Source: Owenia fusiformis | Taxonomy: Eukaryota > Annelida > Polychaeta > Sabellida > Oweniidae | DNA: 64,000 bases | Reading direction: 5' to 3' | Assembly (NCBI GenBank): GCA_903813345.2 | Contig: CAIIXF020000001.1 | Location: 8,807,098 to 8,871,097 of the forward strand | In this document: positions 36,111 through 49,263 of the stretch, one piece after another | Position numbering within the stretch: the stretch's first letter is position 1 | Layout of the letters: the number at the start of each line of letters is the position of its first letter | Notes under the pieces: model-generated | The model's database searches: none | What the model saw: only the letters and a program-made list of their open reading frames with translations | What the model was told of the DNA's origin: nothing | Position numbers and translations under genes: made by a program

Positions 36111-36689
36111 TCTATGCTCATTAACATCAAAGTTGAATGACTAAGCTACATAGTAGATGCCAAAATAATAGACAGGGCATGAATAGTTAAACATGCTAAC
36201 AGTGATATAAAAAGAAAATTGGGTGATTATGCAAATATGATATTACCCACGTAAAAGTCTGCAAATAGTTCATTGCCTTGATGTCAGCTGGAATGTTTAC
36301 CAGGACACTAGCTTAAAGGGGCAACAAGGTCTGTAGAAGATTCAATTTTTTTACTTTTTCTGAGCTATCAGGGTAATATTTGGCTAAACATCTTCTTTGA
36401 CATACCTATTTTCTTAAAATGTATGGATAAACTATCAATTTTAGCATTAAGAAGTGTAAATTTAGTTCAAAGCTTCTATAAAGGGAGGCCCACTTATAGA
36501 TTTTTAAGATCCAAAACATTTCCAGAGGAATCAGCTGAAATAATGTTCATCCAGGGGGTTTCTTTGGAAAAAAATAAACATATATGTTAGTCTTGATGAA
36601 ATATCCAAACTTGAATATATTTTGACACTGGTCCATGATCGTTGAATCGTTTGCACTAATTGTTGCACCTTTAAAACAGCACTAGAGAG

Positions 36690-37095
36690 ACTTGTGGAAC
36701 TGGAACAAGGATAGTTTAAGGAGGAAACTGAAACCCTTGAAATGGATGGAAAGAAGATAGTGACCACATAAATTAAGGAGGCAATGCAATGTTTTAGCCC
36801 AACAGTGAGGTTCTGCCCTTGCTCTTAAGAAGAAGCAGATTCAAGGATATTTCTCAATATTTTCAGTAAGACTGCTTCAACCATGGCCTTCAAGAGAAAG
36901 AATAATACTCCTTACATTTAATTCTGATGTGGTTATCCTGGCATATATGTGATGTTAAAAACTGAAAAAGTCAATTTGGATAGCATATGGTAAGGGAGAA
37001 ATCCTATCAATATCTACCTGCCCATGGCCAAAGTTTAACCCTCCCCATTTTTCATACAATCATTGGATGTGATGTTACATCTGTATTGTACTGCT
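36690..37095 (+). pseudogene. HAFTGCD-family protein remnant, plus copy
   Basis: On the plus strand: MDGKKIVTT near 36745, PCS*EEADSRIFLNIFSK near 36820, a frame-shifted QFG.HM block near 36975, then PIFHTIIGCDV at about 37050-37082. Key motif order matches the minus copy at 35645-36110, and this copy keeps the GCD that follows FHTI. Stops and shifts show it is dead. Confidence 0.6.
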
Positions 37096-37359
37096 ATTGG
37101 TAGTGCTAAAATGGAATAAATGGATTGAGATTTAAATGTGTCACTGAGTTTTCTAATTGTTGTTAATCATTATCTCAATAGGAATTAAGTGAAAAACAGA
37201 CTATTTTCCCCATTTTGAGATCATTTTATCTTGACAATTAATAACATTTGGCATTCTTGTACCCAATCATTGACTGTCATTATTCACTGACAGAATCCTT
37301 GACAGAAGCAGCTCACCTTAACCCCCCCCCCCCCCATCAGGCTAAGGTGACTGGACTTA

Positions 37360-37665
37360 CTACCCTTTGCATTCATTCGACTTTCCTTCTCAAAAGAGAG
37401 CTTCGTCTTCACTATATCAGTTTTCAATAAATCTCTGAACTCACTGCGCTAATCAGAGTTTGTTGTCGAAATAAGGACGGCTTTCTATATGGTCATTTTC
37501 TCTGATGAAATCGCATCATTAATGTACACACATTTAGCACTTGTTCCTCAAGCTCGCTGATTGGTTGAGAATAGGTCAGCATGGTTTATTGCAGCTTGGG
37601 TCATAAATGCTTTAAGACCCAAGCTGCCAATGGCATTGGTCATGGGGACGGGGCTGCTAAACTCA
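37360..37665. mobile_element. dispersed element, copy 2, nested in element B
   Basis: Inverted, diverged copy of 15493-15877, starting CTACCCTTTGCATTCATTCG. The left half of element B has no counterpart, so it probably inserted after the palindrome formed. A run of 13 or more C lies just upstream (37323-37335). Confidence 0.7.
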
Positions 37666-38749
37666 CTCCATCCTTTGCTTCTATATTATGGTAATATATG
37701 ATAAAATCACCTCTGACCTGTCAAAAGCTAAAGATGTCATTTTTCAAATTTCCATTATTTTTTACATCTCCTAAGGAATAATATGACAAAACAAGAGTAT
37801 ATGACACAATTTTAAGCTCATTTGAGATGCATACGTCTCATAATTAAGAAAAGTCCAAGATTAAATAAGCCCCCCCCCCACAATCATAAGCTAAAATGAA
37901 AATTTCTAATTTTAAGAAATGTCCAATCATTTTCTATATCTTATTGGAGGTATTATGATTAAACAGAACTATATGCACCATCTTGAGCTAATTTGAGATA
38001 CATATATTACAAACCTTGAAAGTTATCAAGGTAAAATATGGTTACCCCTGGCCCTTCAGAAGTGATAATGAAATTTTTTTTTTTTTGAAAAGTTCCAATC
38101 ATTTTTCAATCCAATTAGGAATAATATGACAAAACAAGACTCAATGCACCATTTTGAGCTCATATGAGACCCATACATTGCATATCTTAAAAATTATTAA
38201 GGTAGAATAAGGTTACCCCTAGGCCGCAAGGGCTTAAAAATTCAATTTTCGATAATTTTTATCTCAAAAAATACATGAGCTACCCAAGCCATATTCTATA
38301 TTTGTGATGAACACCTATACCCCTATTAGTATGATTTTTTCCAAGATGATCAGACATCACATTCTTGAAATACAGTACTTGATGTCCCATATTTGACCCT
38401 TTAAAATATGAATTCACGCTAGATAATTGGGTCAAAATGTATTTTCCTCACTAAACACCACTTCTACAATCGGTTTGTCTCAATTTCAAGGCTCAGAGCA
38501 ATTACCAAATGAAGTCATTTAAAAAAATTTACTTCAAAACCATTTTTATTTATTTTTTATAATGTACCCCCTCCCCGCCTGATAGGGGTTGGGGTCAGAG
38601 ACTAAAAAATCCATGAAGACCACTCCGGATCACTTGCCCCGAAATCATTTTCCACTCAGATCAAGTGTTTCTACAACTGTGCCAAGTTTGTTGCTTTCCT
38701 GAAAAAGTCGAACTATAAAGGGCTCATTTCTGGACATCTGACTGCGCTA

Positions 38750-41404
38750 TAAGGATTACAGGATCTGATTGGTTCACTAAGTCTAGAGGTTCATCTGCAA
38801 TGTAAAGAGGGTGAGGAGTCTACCATTCTTACAAAGGGTCTCAGACCCAAAGAACATTTAATCAAGATCGGTGCCTAACAAGATAATTAAGAGTCTCTGA
38901 TTCAATTAGGCAAAGGAAAGCACAAGAAAGAAGGATAATTGTAATTAATAGATACATTCCTTAGGACTTACAATAAATATTTAGTTTTTTTATGTCACTT
39001 CCGTAAGTTCTGTGGTGACATATTGTTACTGTCTCCAACTTTTTATGAACAGTGTGTTCGGTGGTTGGTGTTTGGCAGCCAGCATCTGTAACAAATGGCA
39101 GGTGATAACATTTTGCTTGTTTATGCCTTGTGTTTTACTTACTGCCATTATTCAATATTGTGACCAAGAACATACTTCACCAAGCACCAGTCAAGAAACC
39201 ATTTAAAAACATTTTTACTCAATTATATATGTTATGTCAGTTACGATTGATTTTTCATTTTTTCTAGAAATTAAATGACATAACGAATTCAGAGAACAAA
39301 TTGTAACATAATCATATTGCATTGTTTTTATATTGGTAAACACAGACAACAGACTGGTACTAGAATCTCATGTTTTATTCTCTTGACAAATCTATGGATG
39401 ATTCTTCACTTGAATCAATATCAACACATAGAGAAACATGATTTTGTGTAAATATAAAGATATCTTGTTTGAACATAATTATAGAATTTTCTATCAGATT
39501 CTGATTATGTTTTATTCATATTCGTTTGAGTGAAACGAATTATAATATAAATTATTTTTCCATATTACTACATATTACTATATTACTAGTGTAGCTTTAA
39601 GCGTTACGAAAGTCCTTGTAATTAAACCAACTTAATAAGAATAAAGTATTTAAAAAGAATTAATGTTTTGTTGTAAAGGAATTTGTTAAAAAATAAGCTT
39701 GCATACTATAACATCAATTTTCAAAATAATATTGATGCATAATATTACAAATTCCTTGCACATTTCACCCAATGGCATCAGGGAATGGCCTGGATGTCAA
39801 TTAACCCTTGATTGGTAATCATATTTCAATAAATATATTTTCTCACAACTTTCAATCAAATTGATTATTGAATCACAGGGGAACCTTTTCATGTTTCTTA
39901 CAATAATAGACGAGGGTGGAATCATGGAAATAAAACCTAATAGAAACATTGTGATATAAAATATGATTACTGAAAGAATATGGTTATTAAATCAACATCC
40001 ATCAAAAAATTGTTCCAACTTATTAAACCAACCCTTTTCCCTTAAAGTGAAACTTAACTGTTAATTTGCAAGTTTTGTGCCAACCAATTGCGAGTATACT
40101 GAATATAAAACTTGGGAATACAAGAAATTCAAGTGATATAATATTACTCCAGAAATGCACATAATATTTCTTTTGTCTATATTTCTTAAGAAATAAGAAA
40201 TGAGCTAAGAAAACATGACATTTTGGGGGTTTTAGTGTATTTAAAATTGATTCTTTTAATTTAACTTTTACTGTCCATGTTCAATTTTCTTACATTATTA
40301 TACATTATATGACCTGAGTGAGTGAAGACACATCATGAGAATTCATCAGCTTGATGTAGTATGGCCAATGGCAACACCAGAAAATGTCTAAGAAGTCTTT
40401 TTATATATCCTAAGTCCCAATCAATTAGTCACACTTACCTCTGACTATTAGAGATAATTATACCCTGTGTGCAGAGTCTAGTTATACACTAGAAAGATGA
40501 TGTCAAGTTGAATGAATACAAAGGGTAGTTTGAATGTGAAATGAAAATAGACGGGTGGGATCAGAGACTTATCAAGACTAAGGTACTGTAAAAGCCCAAA
40601 TTTTCAAGGTACCTTATTTTTCACTATTTTCGCTTAAGAGGGTAGACAGTGTAATTAAAGGCACAGTGAAAATTTGATTTAACATTGAATTCAATTGGAT
40701 ATAATTTATTCAAACAGTGGAATTTAATGCCCATGAAACATTTCAGATTGACAAAATAGTGAAATTTTTAAAAAAGAAGTTTGACACAGTATGATCATAC
40801 TAGAGTATGAGAAAAATATTCAATAAGGCATTAACATGCAAAATATCACCACCTGCCATTTTTTTACAGCTGTTGAACTCTAAACCTTGACCACCAGACA
40901 TCGATTGTCAAACACTATCCACAAAATGTTGGAGACTATAACAATATGTCACCACTTGTGGTGACATAACATTGTAAATCTTATAGCAAATTCTCGAGTC
41001 AGGTGAGAAGTATAATTATTTAAAATTCAGGTCATTCAAATGTGAAGTCTACTCTAAGCCATTATTGGTGCAAGGGTATTTCACTATATTTCATAGCTGC
41101 TGTATAGCAGTGAGCAGTGAGCCCGATCTTGAAGGATGTTTCTTAGCATCCTTATGTCATTTCTTGGACCTCAAAGAAAGCAATTTATCCAAGTACAAAT
41201 AAAATTGACAGAATGTTCCTTACTGATGTGTCTGTTTAGGGATAGGACATCATAATGAAGACCATAATGCACTGAAATGTAGCATTAAATCTCCACAGAA
41301 TGTAATTAAGGCGCTCTAATTCACTTATAGAATATTGGAAGTTGCATTAACCTTCTGATTTATTGAAGTTGATGCTCATTCTAACTTGAGATCAGGATGA
41401 ACAA
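38750..41404. other. no gene recognised
   Basis: AT-rich. 40461-40531 holds both ends of the 15.5-kb repeat (TACCCTGTGTGCAGAGTC and CAAAGGGTA) with nearly the whole middle deleted. Confidence 0.45.
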
Positions 41405-41745
41405 AGATGTAAACTACATAATCATAGATGTAAATCTGCATAATCTGAGTTAAACTGTATAATCTTAGATGTAAAATTGCAAAATCATAAATGTTAAACT
41501 ACAAAACCTTACATGTTAAGCTACAAAATATAGATTTTAAACTGCAGTCATAGATAGTTTTAAAATGCACAATAATTATATAAAATTCCATAATCTTGGA
41601 TGTGAAATACAGTCATAGATGTTAAACCATACAATTTTTGACATAAAAATGTACAATCTTAATATACAAAGTTAAATTGCATAATCATAAATGTTTAACT
41701 GCACAATCTTATATGTTAAACTGCAAAATTATAAACGAAGACGTT
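41405..41745. repeat. degenerate array of about 28 bp units
   Basis: Units of the form CATAATCTTAGATGTTAAACTG recur around 11-12 times with heavy divergence. Confidence 0.75.
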
Positions 41746-43355
41746 TCAAATAGATTTCAAAAAAAAAATCAAAGTTAACATCTGATGCCAACAACCTTCA
41801 ATTTTCAGATTTTTTACCAGCAGGAGTGTAAATTATTGGCAATATTTGTTAAATCAAGGGCGTTACAATACCCGGGAATTTATCGGTTCGTCCAGTACTT
41901 GTTTGTGATAGCGCCCTCTGTAGGTCACTGTGCTTATAGCCTACAGTAATACGGGGTAGGATATCGGGAATTCGGTCAGTTTCTATCCGTCGATTTCGCT
42001 ATGAATTGAAGCAAGTGTGACCACTTTATCCACTTAAACAATTTGATAATTGATTAAATCTTTAAACAAAATCGATAAACACGTTATACACTTCCTATCT
42101 CCTTAGAAATTAGCATGTATTTATGGATTGTGTTTTCGAACAAGGCTCGACCCACCCCAATAGGGAAATCCTTATGCTAATTAGAATGACGTCATATTTT
42201 CCTGGGGAATCCTAGATTTCAAAGCCTCAGTCTGTTATTGTGTCAAATGTAAACGCTCTTGGGACGCTCTTTTGCAGACAGAAAATTGACAGATTAGCTT
42301 TTAACTTTCAGCTTTGATGTTAAAATATTCTGTATTTCTACCGGACTTCTTGCTGAATATCATATAATGTTATAACTTGATTTGGACCATTGCTTGATTG
42401 ATCATTCTGAAATTTTGATTGTGATTCATGATTGATTGGCAAGAAAAAAGAATTCCTATTGTTTTCCAGCGAAGTCAAAATGTTACAGCATGAGTTATAA
42501 TGTCGAGTTTGCATCATGTTAAATTCTGCTAGTGATTAGAAGTCCATGCACAAGCATACACATAAGAGACAAACACACCCAGGCTCCAGGCCGTGGATGG
42601 AAATATAAAACTATTTAAGGCACAAACTGGTATTAATAGACCGATATGTAGTGTCTGCCATGTATTGAAGGTAAACCAATCTGTATTATTAATGTTTCTT
42701 CTATCAATACATGGATTGTGCAATAGAAAAGCAATGGCACAATCAAAAATGTGCATATCAATCGTGAATATCTCTCGGTTCAAAGCTTATTTCCAACAGA
42801 ATCGTGTCAAAATATGTGTCTGAGTAACAGTTATACATTATAAGATCGCAAACTCTTACCAATTATCAGCCGAATGGCTCATTTTCAACGAAATGTCCTT
42901 AAGACAACAGCCCTGGGTCGCGCCTGAGACCAAAAACTACTTCAAATAGCCCTCCCCTAAATTATATTGGATAATCACATTTATGCGTGCGCGCGCAGCT
43001 CATCCAATGAACGAAACGCCACTTCCCGCTGAAATCACCGAGTATTGATCTTTCCCTTGGTTAAATAGGATTTATGACAGTAGCCAGTGGCCTCACAAAA
43101 TTATATGTACTTCATGGTGTTCTACAGTATTTTTCTCGTCAACTTTTATGAATATGAGACAAAAATCCCATAACATCCTCATCATAGTAAAATAACAAAT
43201 AGATCCAACAATTGTTAAGAATAGAAATCATGCCCAAAGCAGTGTGTTTCATTTCCTTTGATAAACCTACCTTACAATGGTGTCATTTAAAAAAATAAGA
43301 ATACCCATCCACAAATTAACTGAAAACTCAGATTTTAGCTGTTTGGTAGGTAAAT
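41746..43355. other. no gene recognised
   Basis: Slight GC and CpG rises at 41870-42000 and 42890-43030 could mark old promoters or repeats; nothing more can be supported. Confidence 0.35.
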
Positions 43356-43363
43356 ACATTAAG

Positions 43364-43833
43364 TAGTGTTGTCGCGATGTGCCATAATCATACATCGATG
43401 CATCGGCAATTTTCAGTAGTAAACATCGATGCACATCGCGATGTACATCGAGAAAAAGTCCGAGAAAAGTGCACTGAAATACCGAACGATAATGCACTAA
43501 AATACCGAACATAACAAATTAATAAGAGTACGCTGGTACATCCGGGAACTTCTACAAACGGTGAAATGAAAGTAAAGTAAATTTCTTTAGATTAATGGTT
43601 CATTTCGACTAGCTAAAACAGTTTTAAAGCGAAAGAATATCAGAAAACATTGGAAAATGAAATAAGACATGAGAAAGGTAAGCGATTTGCGTCAAAATAG
43701 AATAAGAAAGGGTGATTTTTAGCAAATTTAATTTTTTGAAAAACATCAATGTTTTGTTTCAGACATCGATGCATCGCCAGAATCAGCTTTGGCGATGTAT
43801 ATCGCGATGTTTCGATTAATCGCGACAACACTA
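43364..43833. mobile_element. hAT-type MITE with 8-bp target duplication
   Basis: The ends TAGTGTTGTCGCGAT and ATCGCGACAACACTA are inverted. The flanks 43356-43363 and 43834-43841 are both ACATTAAG, a perfect 8-bp duplication as made by hAT transposases. Subterminal regions carry repeated CATCGATGCATCG and ATCGCGATG palindromes, likely transposase sites. The 470-bp body encodes nothing. The clean duplication argues for a fairly recent insertion. Confidence 0.93.
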
Positions 43834-43841
43834 ACATTAAG

Positions 43842-45924
43842 CACTGATATATACATACTACATGGTTATGAATAAGTGGAACCAAATAAAAGTAACTTAC
43901 CAGCGATGTCTATCTTGATTATGACTTTTTATACATCTATAATATGATATGATCAGACTACACCTTATTGATTTACAACTAGCCAATGGCAGGAATTCAT
44001 AAGCTGACAACTAGCCATCCAAATATTGACTTTTATGTTTGGTCTTTTGCCTCTAGCAAGGCCATTATCCAAAAATTAATTTACCCGATAAATCAATTAA
44101 TAAAAAATGAAATTAATGTGTAAAATTTGCAAATAACTTTTTTCTTTTTTGGCCATGTCCATTTTCTAAATCAGCTGAGGAAATATATTAAATTAAATTA
44201 AATATTAAAGGCTTCGTTCTCAACTAAGTCAACTACACTCTTTCTAGAAACAATCTACCGGTAAATAGAAAAACTTATTCACTATAAAGCACCATCTTTA
44301 TCTGTTTAAAGAGTACAGAATCGACTTCACATATGTTTGTATTGGTACTGTATGTACTGTAAAATCTACCAGATTCATATGTGATTCAAAATACAACAAT
44401 TTATTTATTTATTAGCCTTATCTCCACATTTAATTTGCAAAAACAAAATGAACATGATGCCCTCTTGGTATATTAAGCTTAATGGTGGTGACAGTGCTTT
44501 CCAAGCACTGTGTTACATTCAGTACCATCATATAATAACTATCCTGCCTGAGGTAATTGAAAATGATACACAAGTTTGTGGTTTAGAGAAGGGACTAATT
44601 GTACTATATATTAGTCAAGGAGGGTGGACTCCCATGATTACCTCATGATATTTGTCAAGTGACGTCCAAAGAAATTTGACTTTATATCAAAGTAAATACC
44701 GTATAAAAGTAATCTAAACTTGTGTTAGGTAGTCAAACCATAAATCACAATGAAAATTTAAGTGATAAAATAATACCGGTAATTGAAATTAGTTTTTTTG
44801 CTGAAATAAGATTTTTTTATACCCTGAAAAGCTGGATACCAAATACAAAACCCCTAGATTTGCTTACCTTTGAGCAATGTTCAATCCTGAGTTGTGCTAT
44901 GTTGGCTGAGGTAGTATGTCAATGGATGGTGCTTTTGGTACACTTTCCTCACATCATGTCTGTAACAACAAGGCCATGCTTACTATCACATATTTATCCA
45001 TTAGGTAATATTATGTAATCTGTTGATCAAGCACAAATAAAACACAAATAAAAAATTATAAAGATATTCAATGTCTGGGATATCACTATAATGAAAAAAT
45101 TGGGCCAAACATTTTTAGGGGCCTATAAGTGGGCCTACTTTTTGGTTTAAGGGGCCGAAAGTTTTTTCCGCATTTTTTACTTGTGCGTTCCAAAATCTTC
45201 CCCTATCGAACATTGACTTGTTTAACCCAAGATTAGCATTATAGGTTCAATGAACTATGCTTTGTACATAGTAATTATTCACCTCTTTTGACCACCCTGT
45301 AAATATTATCTATATTGTCCATTTATCCAAGTTACATCACATATAGATATTTTCATAATTTGATTTCCCATATCAGGTTAGCCTAGACATGGCTAAAGGT
45401 AATCATGATTAGTATTACAATCATCACTTGTACTTGTATTGGTACATTAAGATGATGGCGATCTAGCTTATTTCAATGTGCAATAATAACAAGAGGTAAT
45501 CTAAAATATGAACACTTCTGCCAATTTTCATACATCTGCACTTTAAAATTTGAAGTCTTTTTCCGAGCTATAGAATTTTGGGCTTCTATTTTCGTTAGAA
45601 TTTCTAAAGATCTCAAACTCTCTGATAAGGACAATCCATATGTTTTCTCAAAATCGCAGGAAGATCTTAAGATTAACAATTACATTTTTAATGAACCGGA
45701 GAAAACAAAAGGAAAAGATTTTAACTTTAAATTTTTAAGAAAAAATCTTTAAGACTTTTTGTCAAGCGCCAAACGAGTGTAGCACACATAGCTTGGCAAC
45801 ATGGTTGGAGCAGAAACACTTGGTACTTAACAGCTTTAAAATCTACTTAGTTTTTAATTAATATTTTAGATCTTTTTTCATAGACTAATACGCAACATGG
45901 TCATTAACATAAATATCACTTGTT
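43842..45924. other. no feature recognised
   Basis: AT-rich non-coding, no paired repeats noticed. Confidence 0.4.
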
Positions 45925-45929
45925 TTTAA

Positions 45930-46008
45930 CGAATATTTGGGGCCGAACGGGGATTAGCTGGCCGAATATTCAGTATGAGAATTTACTATTCGTTTCAGCC
46001 CTAATTCC
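45930..46008. mobile_element. hAT-like terminus 1
   Basis: CGAATATTCAGTATGAG, then TTCGTTTCAGCCCTA. On the other strand this reads TAGGGCTGAAACGAATA, a terminus type I associate with hAT elements. No matching left end found. Confidence 0.4.
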
Positions 46009-46440
46009 TACACCTGCACATGTTATTTTTTGGTACAGAATAAACTTTAAGTATGAAGGCATGTGTCATAGATCCCGGCCAGATTCTTTTGTAATAGGAT
46101 CAGTAGCTCAATGAATATTCCTCCAGATGAGACACTAAAAACATTTCAAAATTTTAAATGACGATTGTGCAGCCTTATCCCGTGCCAGGACTATAGTCCT
46201 GTAACGAGCGCATTCTTTTGCCTGTACAATTACAACTTGGGAGAATTATCTACGCCCCTTACACTTAAGATACCTACTTCAATAGATTCCTGGGTATTTT
46301 AGCATTCTTTTCGTGTAGATGAATCCACACTTGTCTGGGTATATCGGCAGAACAAAGAAATTTTCGTTTTTGATCGCAATATTTGCGTGTAATATTTAAC
46401 TTATTCCAACCGTCAAATTCCTCCATTTTTGGTACTCCAA

Positions 46441-46685
46441 GCGCATGCGCTAAAAACCGAACCTAAAAACGAACCTGGCGCAGATTGCCTCTCATACAAA
46501 CAAGTGTTCTTAACTTTATATTCAAGTATTTTACTCTTATGGATGCCACTGGATTAATCAGCAGTGCTCAGAGGTTACAAGTAAGACCTGCAGATGACTC
46601 TTAGGTGAGTAACCATGTAATCTATATCGGGATTGCCTTAGAATTGTGTGTGTTTTGGCGGGAGACTAAATCGGCGCGCATGCGC
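46441..46685. promoter_or_regulatory. promoter-like region with two NRF-1 sites
   Basis: The palindrome GCGCATGCGC occurs at 46441-46450 and again at 46676-46685. It is the NRF-1 consensus, common in animal housekeeping promoters. The DNA between includes an ATG and a splice donor. Confidence 0.4.
46539..46580 (+). CDS. candidate 14-codon first exon (MDATGLISSAQRLQ)
   Basis: ATG to a GTAAGA donor at 46581, lying between two NRF-1-like sites. No family recognised and no downstream exon found. It may be chance. Confidence 0.22.
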
Positions 46686-46699
46686 AGTCAATCGTTTAA

Positions 46700-46780
46700 T
46701 ATTCGAATACCACAAAATGCCATTCGAATATCACCTCAGATCTATTTGCAACCGAATACTCGAGTATTCGTTTCACCCCT
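46700..46780. mobile_element. hAT-like terminus 2
   Basis: CGAATACTCGAGTATTCG followed by TTTCACCCCTA, the same terminus type and orientation as 45930-46008; repeated ATTCGAATA words precede it. Confidence 0.4.
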
Positions 46781-49263
46781 AGTAGGAATGTTGTTTCATG
46801 TTTGGAAATATTGAAAATCCTGTGAAAAAACAAAAACAAAACAAAATATAAGATCATATTTAATGTTCTTCCAATCTAAATTTATCATCTTTAGCTTACC
46901 TGATGAGTTAGAACGTTCACTAATGTTGATAACTTGTTATTGTTGTGGCTAATCATATCAATACTCATGGGATTGTAACTAAATTTGCAGAAAACAAACC
47001 AAAACAATTTTCACCACTATATGCTCTGTGATCTGATTGGTCATTTGTAAAGACAGCGACCTCTTTTGAGCATTTCTCCTGAGGATGAATATTTTATATC
47101 ACGAGATACAGTATCATAGTCCATAGTCACGAAATACAACATGAAAATTCAATAGTCAGTAGACTCAGTCGATACCCATCGAGCTCTCTCTCCATCTTTC
47201 GCTGTAGGCCACAACATAGTAATATGTGGCTGGAACAGAAAAATATTCATTGGTAAATGGTTTCAGTAGCAACAACATATACAGTTTTGAGGAATTACCC
47301 TGACGGGAAGAAGTGCTTATCGCATCCTACGACCCCAGTAGTAAGCGACGATGGCAATTACTGAAATTTTTACATGTAGATAAGTTCAGCATGGATGAAA
47401 TTCGCCAAAGTAAAGCTGTATGGTATGAAGATGCGAAAAGATTTTCATTCCTATATCCATGTTTTCTTTTATTAATAAACTTTATTCATTAAATTAAAAC
47501 ATTAATATACTTTAAATGGTACTCACAAGTATACAGAACTTATTGGTTATAGATTTTACTTTTCTTAGTTTCCAAAGGATTGGTATCGATATGGTGAACT
47601 TTTTGAACACCGTTTCTCTAAACCAGTCATCAAAAAATACTAAAAATTTACACATCATCAATTAAATGGTCATCTTTTGAATGGTAACAATATCTCTCAA
47701 TATTGTAATATTGCAAAGGAAATTTTGGTTGATTTTAAAAAAGTATCTTGTTAATGAAATAAAAGGTTTATGTTAATTTTTATCTACATATATCCAGTCT
47801 CCGAGCCTTTCGTCCAGTGCCATCCGTACCTCCTGTGCCTTAGTAGTGAAGGTACGCAACGAACGAAATGAATTTTGAGAATGACATATATCTTGAGGGG
47901 TTTTGTTTTAATTTTTTGAATACTTTTTGTTAAATCAACCAAAATTTCATTTGTATAACTATACTATTGAGAGGTCTAAGAAAATGTTTTATATGCTATT
48001 TCGTTCCAACAAGGTTTGGAAAGACATTTTATTTCATTCTCAAGAACTGGTAGAGAGGAACAAAAAACTTACTCGAGTCTCTAGCTTACAGCTAGACGAA
48101 ACTTCATTGATTTCGTATGTACTGTGCTACACGCACCTACACGCACCTAGAACTCATTTTTAATAAATTTTATAAATATTTTTAAGAATATTAATCATAT
48201 TTAGGATGAAGCGTTGCTTGTCTGGATTTAGATATTTCAAAATTTCATTTCGGAGTTTGACACATGGTGAAATTTTCTCGCTGTAGCTAAAAATGGCTTC
48301 CGGTTCTGGACGTGAATAACATTTGAAATTATTCTCGCTTAAAGAAATCAAATATAACAATAGATTCAGACGGGGATGTGAGCTGATGTTCTTCAAATCT
48401 ATACATAAAGGTATATTTCATATTATTATGCCATATTTACTGTGCGTGTGACACAATGATTTACAATATTTATAATACTAAGGCAGCTCAATCTTCCTCC
48501 TCAAAGCCGGAATATAGAGAAGGCTTTGGACCGAAGTAACAAAAAACAATTGCACTAAAAAACAAAAAATGTTTGCATTAAATTGTTGTCAATCAGTCAA
48601 CATTACATAAAGGACCCTGTTTTTTACAGAATGTTTTCAATAATTGGTTTAAGAGAAAAACATTGTTGAATTCGGTTTCAAACCCAGAGACATATAAACC
48701 TATCATGTCTCTGGTTAAACCATGGGCTCCCCCCCCCCCCCCATGGTTAAACACAAGTTGGTTTCTTTGGCATCTTGACACTGGTGTCAAATCTCATGTT
48801 ATTAATTTGTTATATTTTTCATAACACGATAATATACACACTAACACTGTGACTAAGATGAGGAAATGTCTATTCTTCATCGTGGAAATACAGGATGGGT
48901 TTATAACATCCCACTCATGATCTGAGGTGAATTGTTTACACCCTATTTACTTTCACTTTCGGTTACGCCCCCTTTTGTGTAAAACTTATTTTCGTATGTC
49001 GATAAATCAAACAAATGCCTAATAAATGGAAATTAATAAATACAAAAATGATATATACGACACCTTCAAATATTTTAGATAAGATGAGATAAACTTTGAT
49101 GCAATGAATAATCTGATTTAGTCCAACTACCTATTATGTTCTTGCATACGAAACAATTTCATTTGTAGCTCTACCTATACCGGCCAATCAAACATAACCA
49201 CTTTGACCTACTTTCTATTCACGTGTGTACTCAATTAGATAAAAACCCGGTTTGTTTGGAATC
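46781..49263. other. upstream region of PYCR, no gene recognised
   Basis: Non-coding apart from short shadow frames. A C-homopolymer run (48729-48742) sits in a CCATGGTTTAACC-type inverted pair (48716-48752). The PYCR promoter should lie in the last few hundred bases; no TATA box was identified. Confidence 0.4.

Larger units (their letters stand above)
33719..38749. mobile_element. element B: 5-kb imperfect palindrome with two inverted gene remnants
   Basis: The ends are TAGCGCAGTCAGATGTCC and its exact complement ending at 38749. Similarity continues inward: outer arms 33719-34740 and about 37725-38749 share many blocks (for example CCCTATCAGGCGGGGAG against CTCCCCGCCTGATAGGG). Inner parts 35650-36100 and 36690-37090 also pair. 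The axis is near 36.2-36.6 kb. Both inner halves keep remnants of the same protein in divergent orientation. The structure is an inverted duplication or a very long-armed foldback element; which one is not decided by the sequence. Confidence 0.8.
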
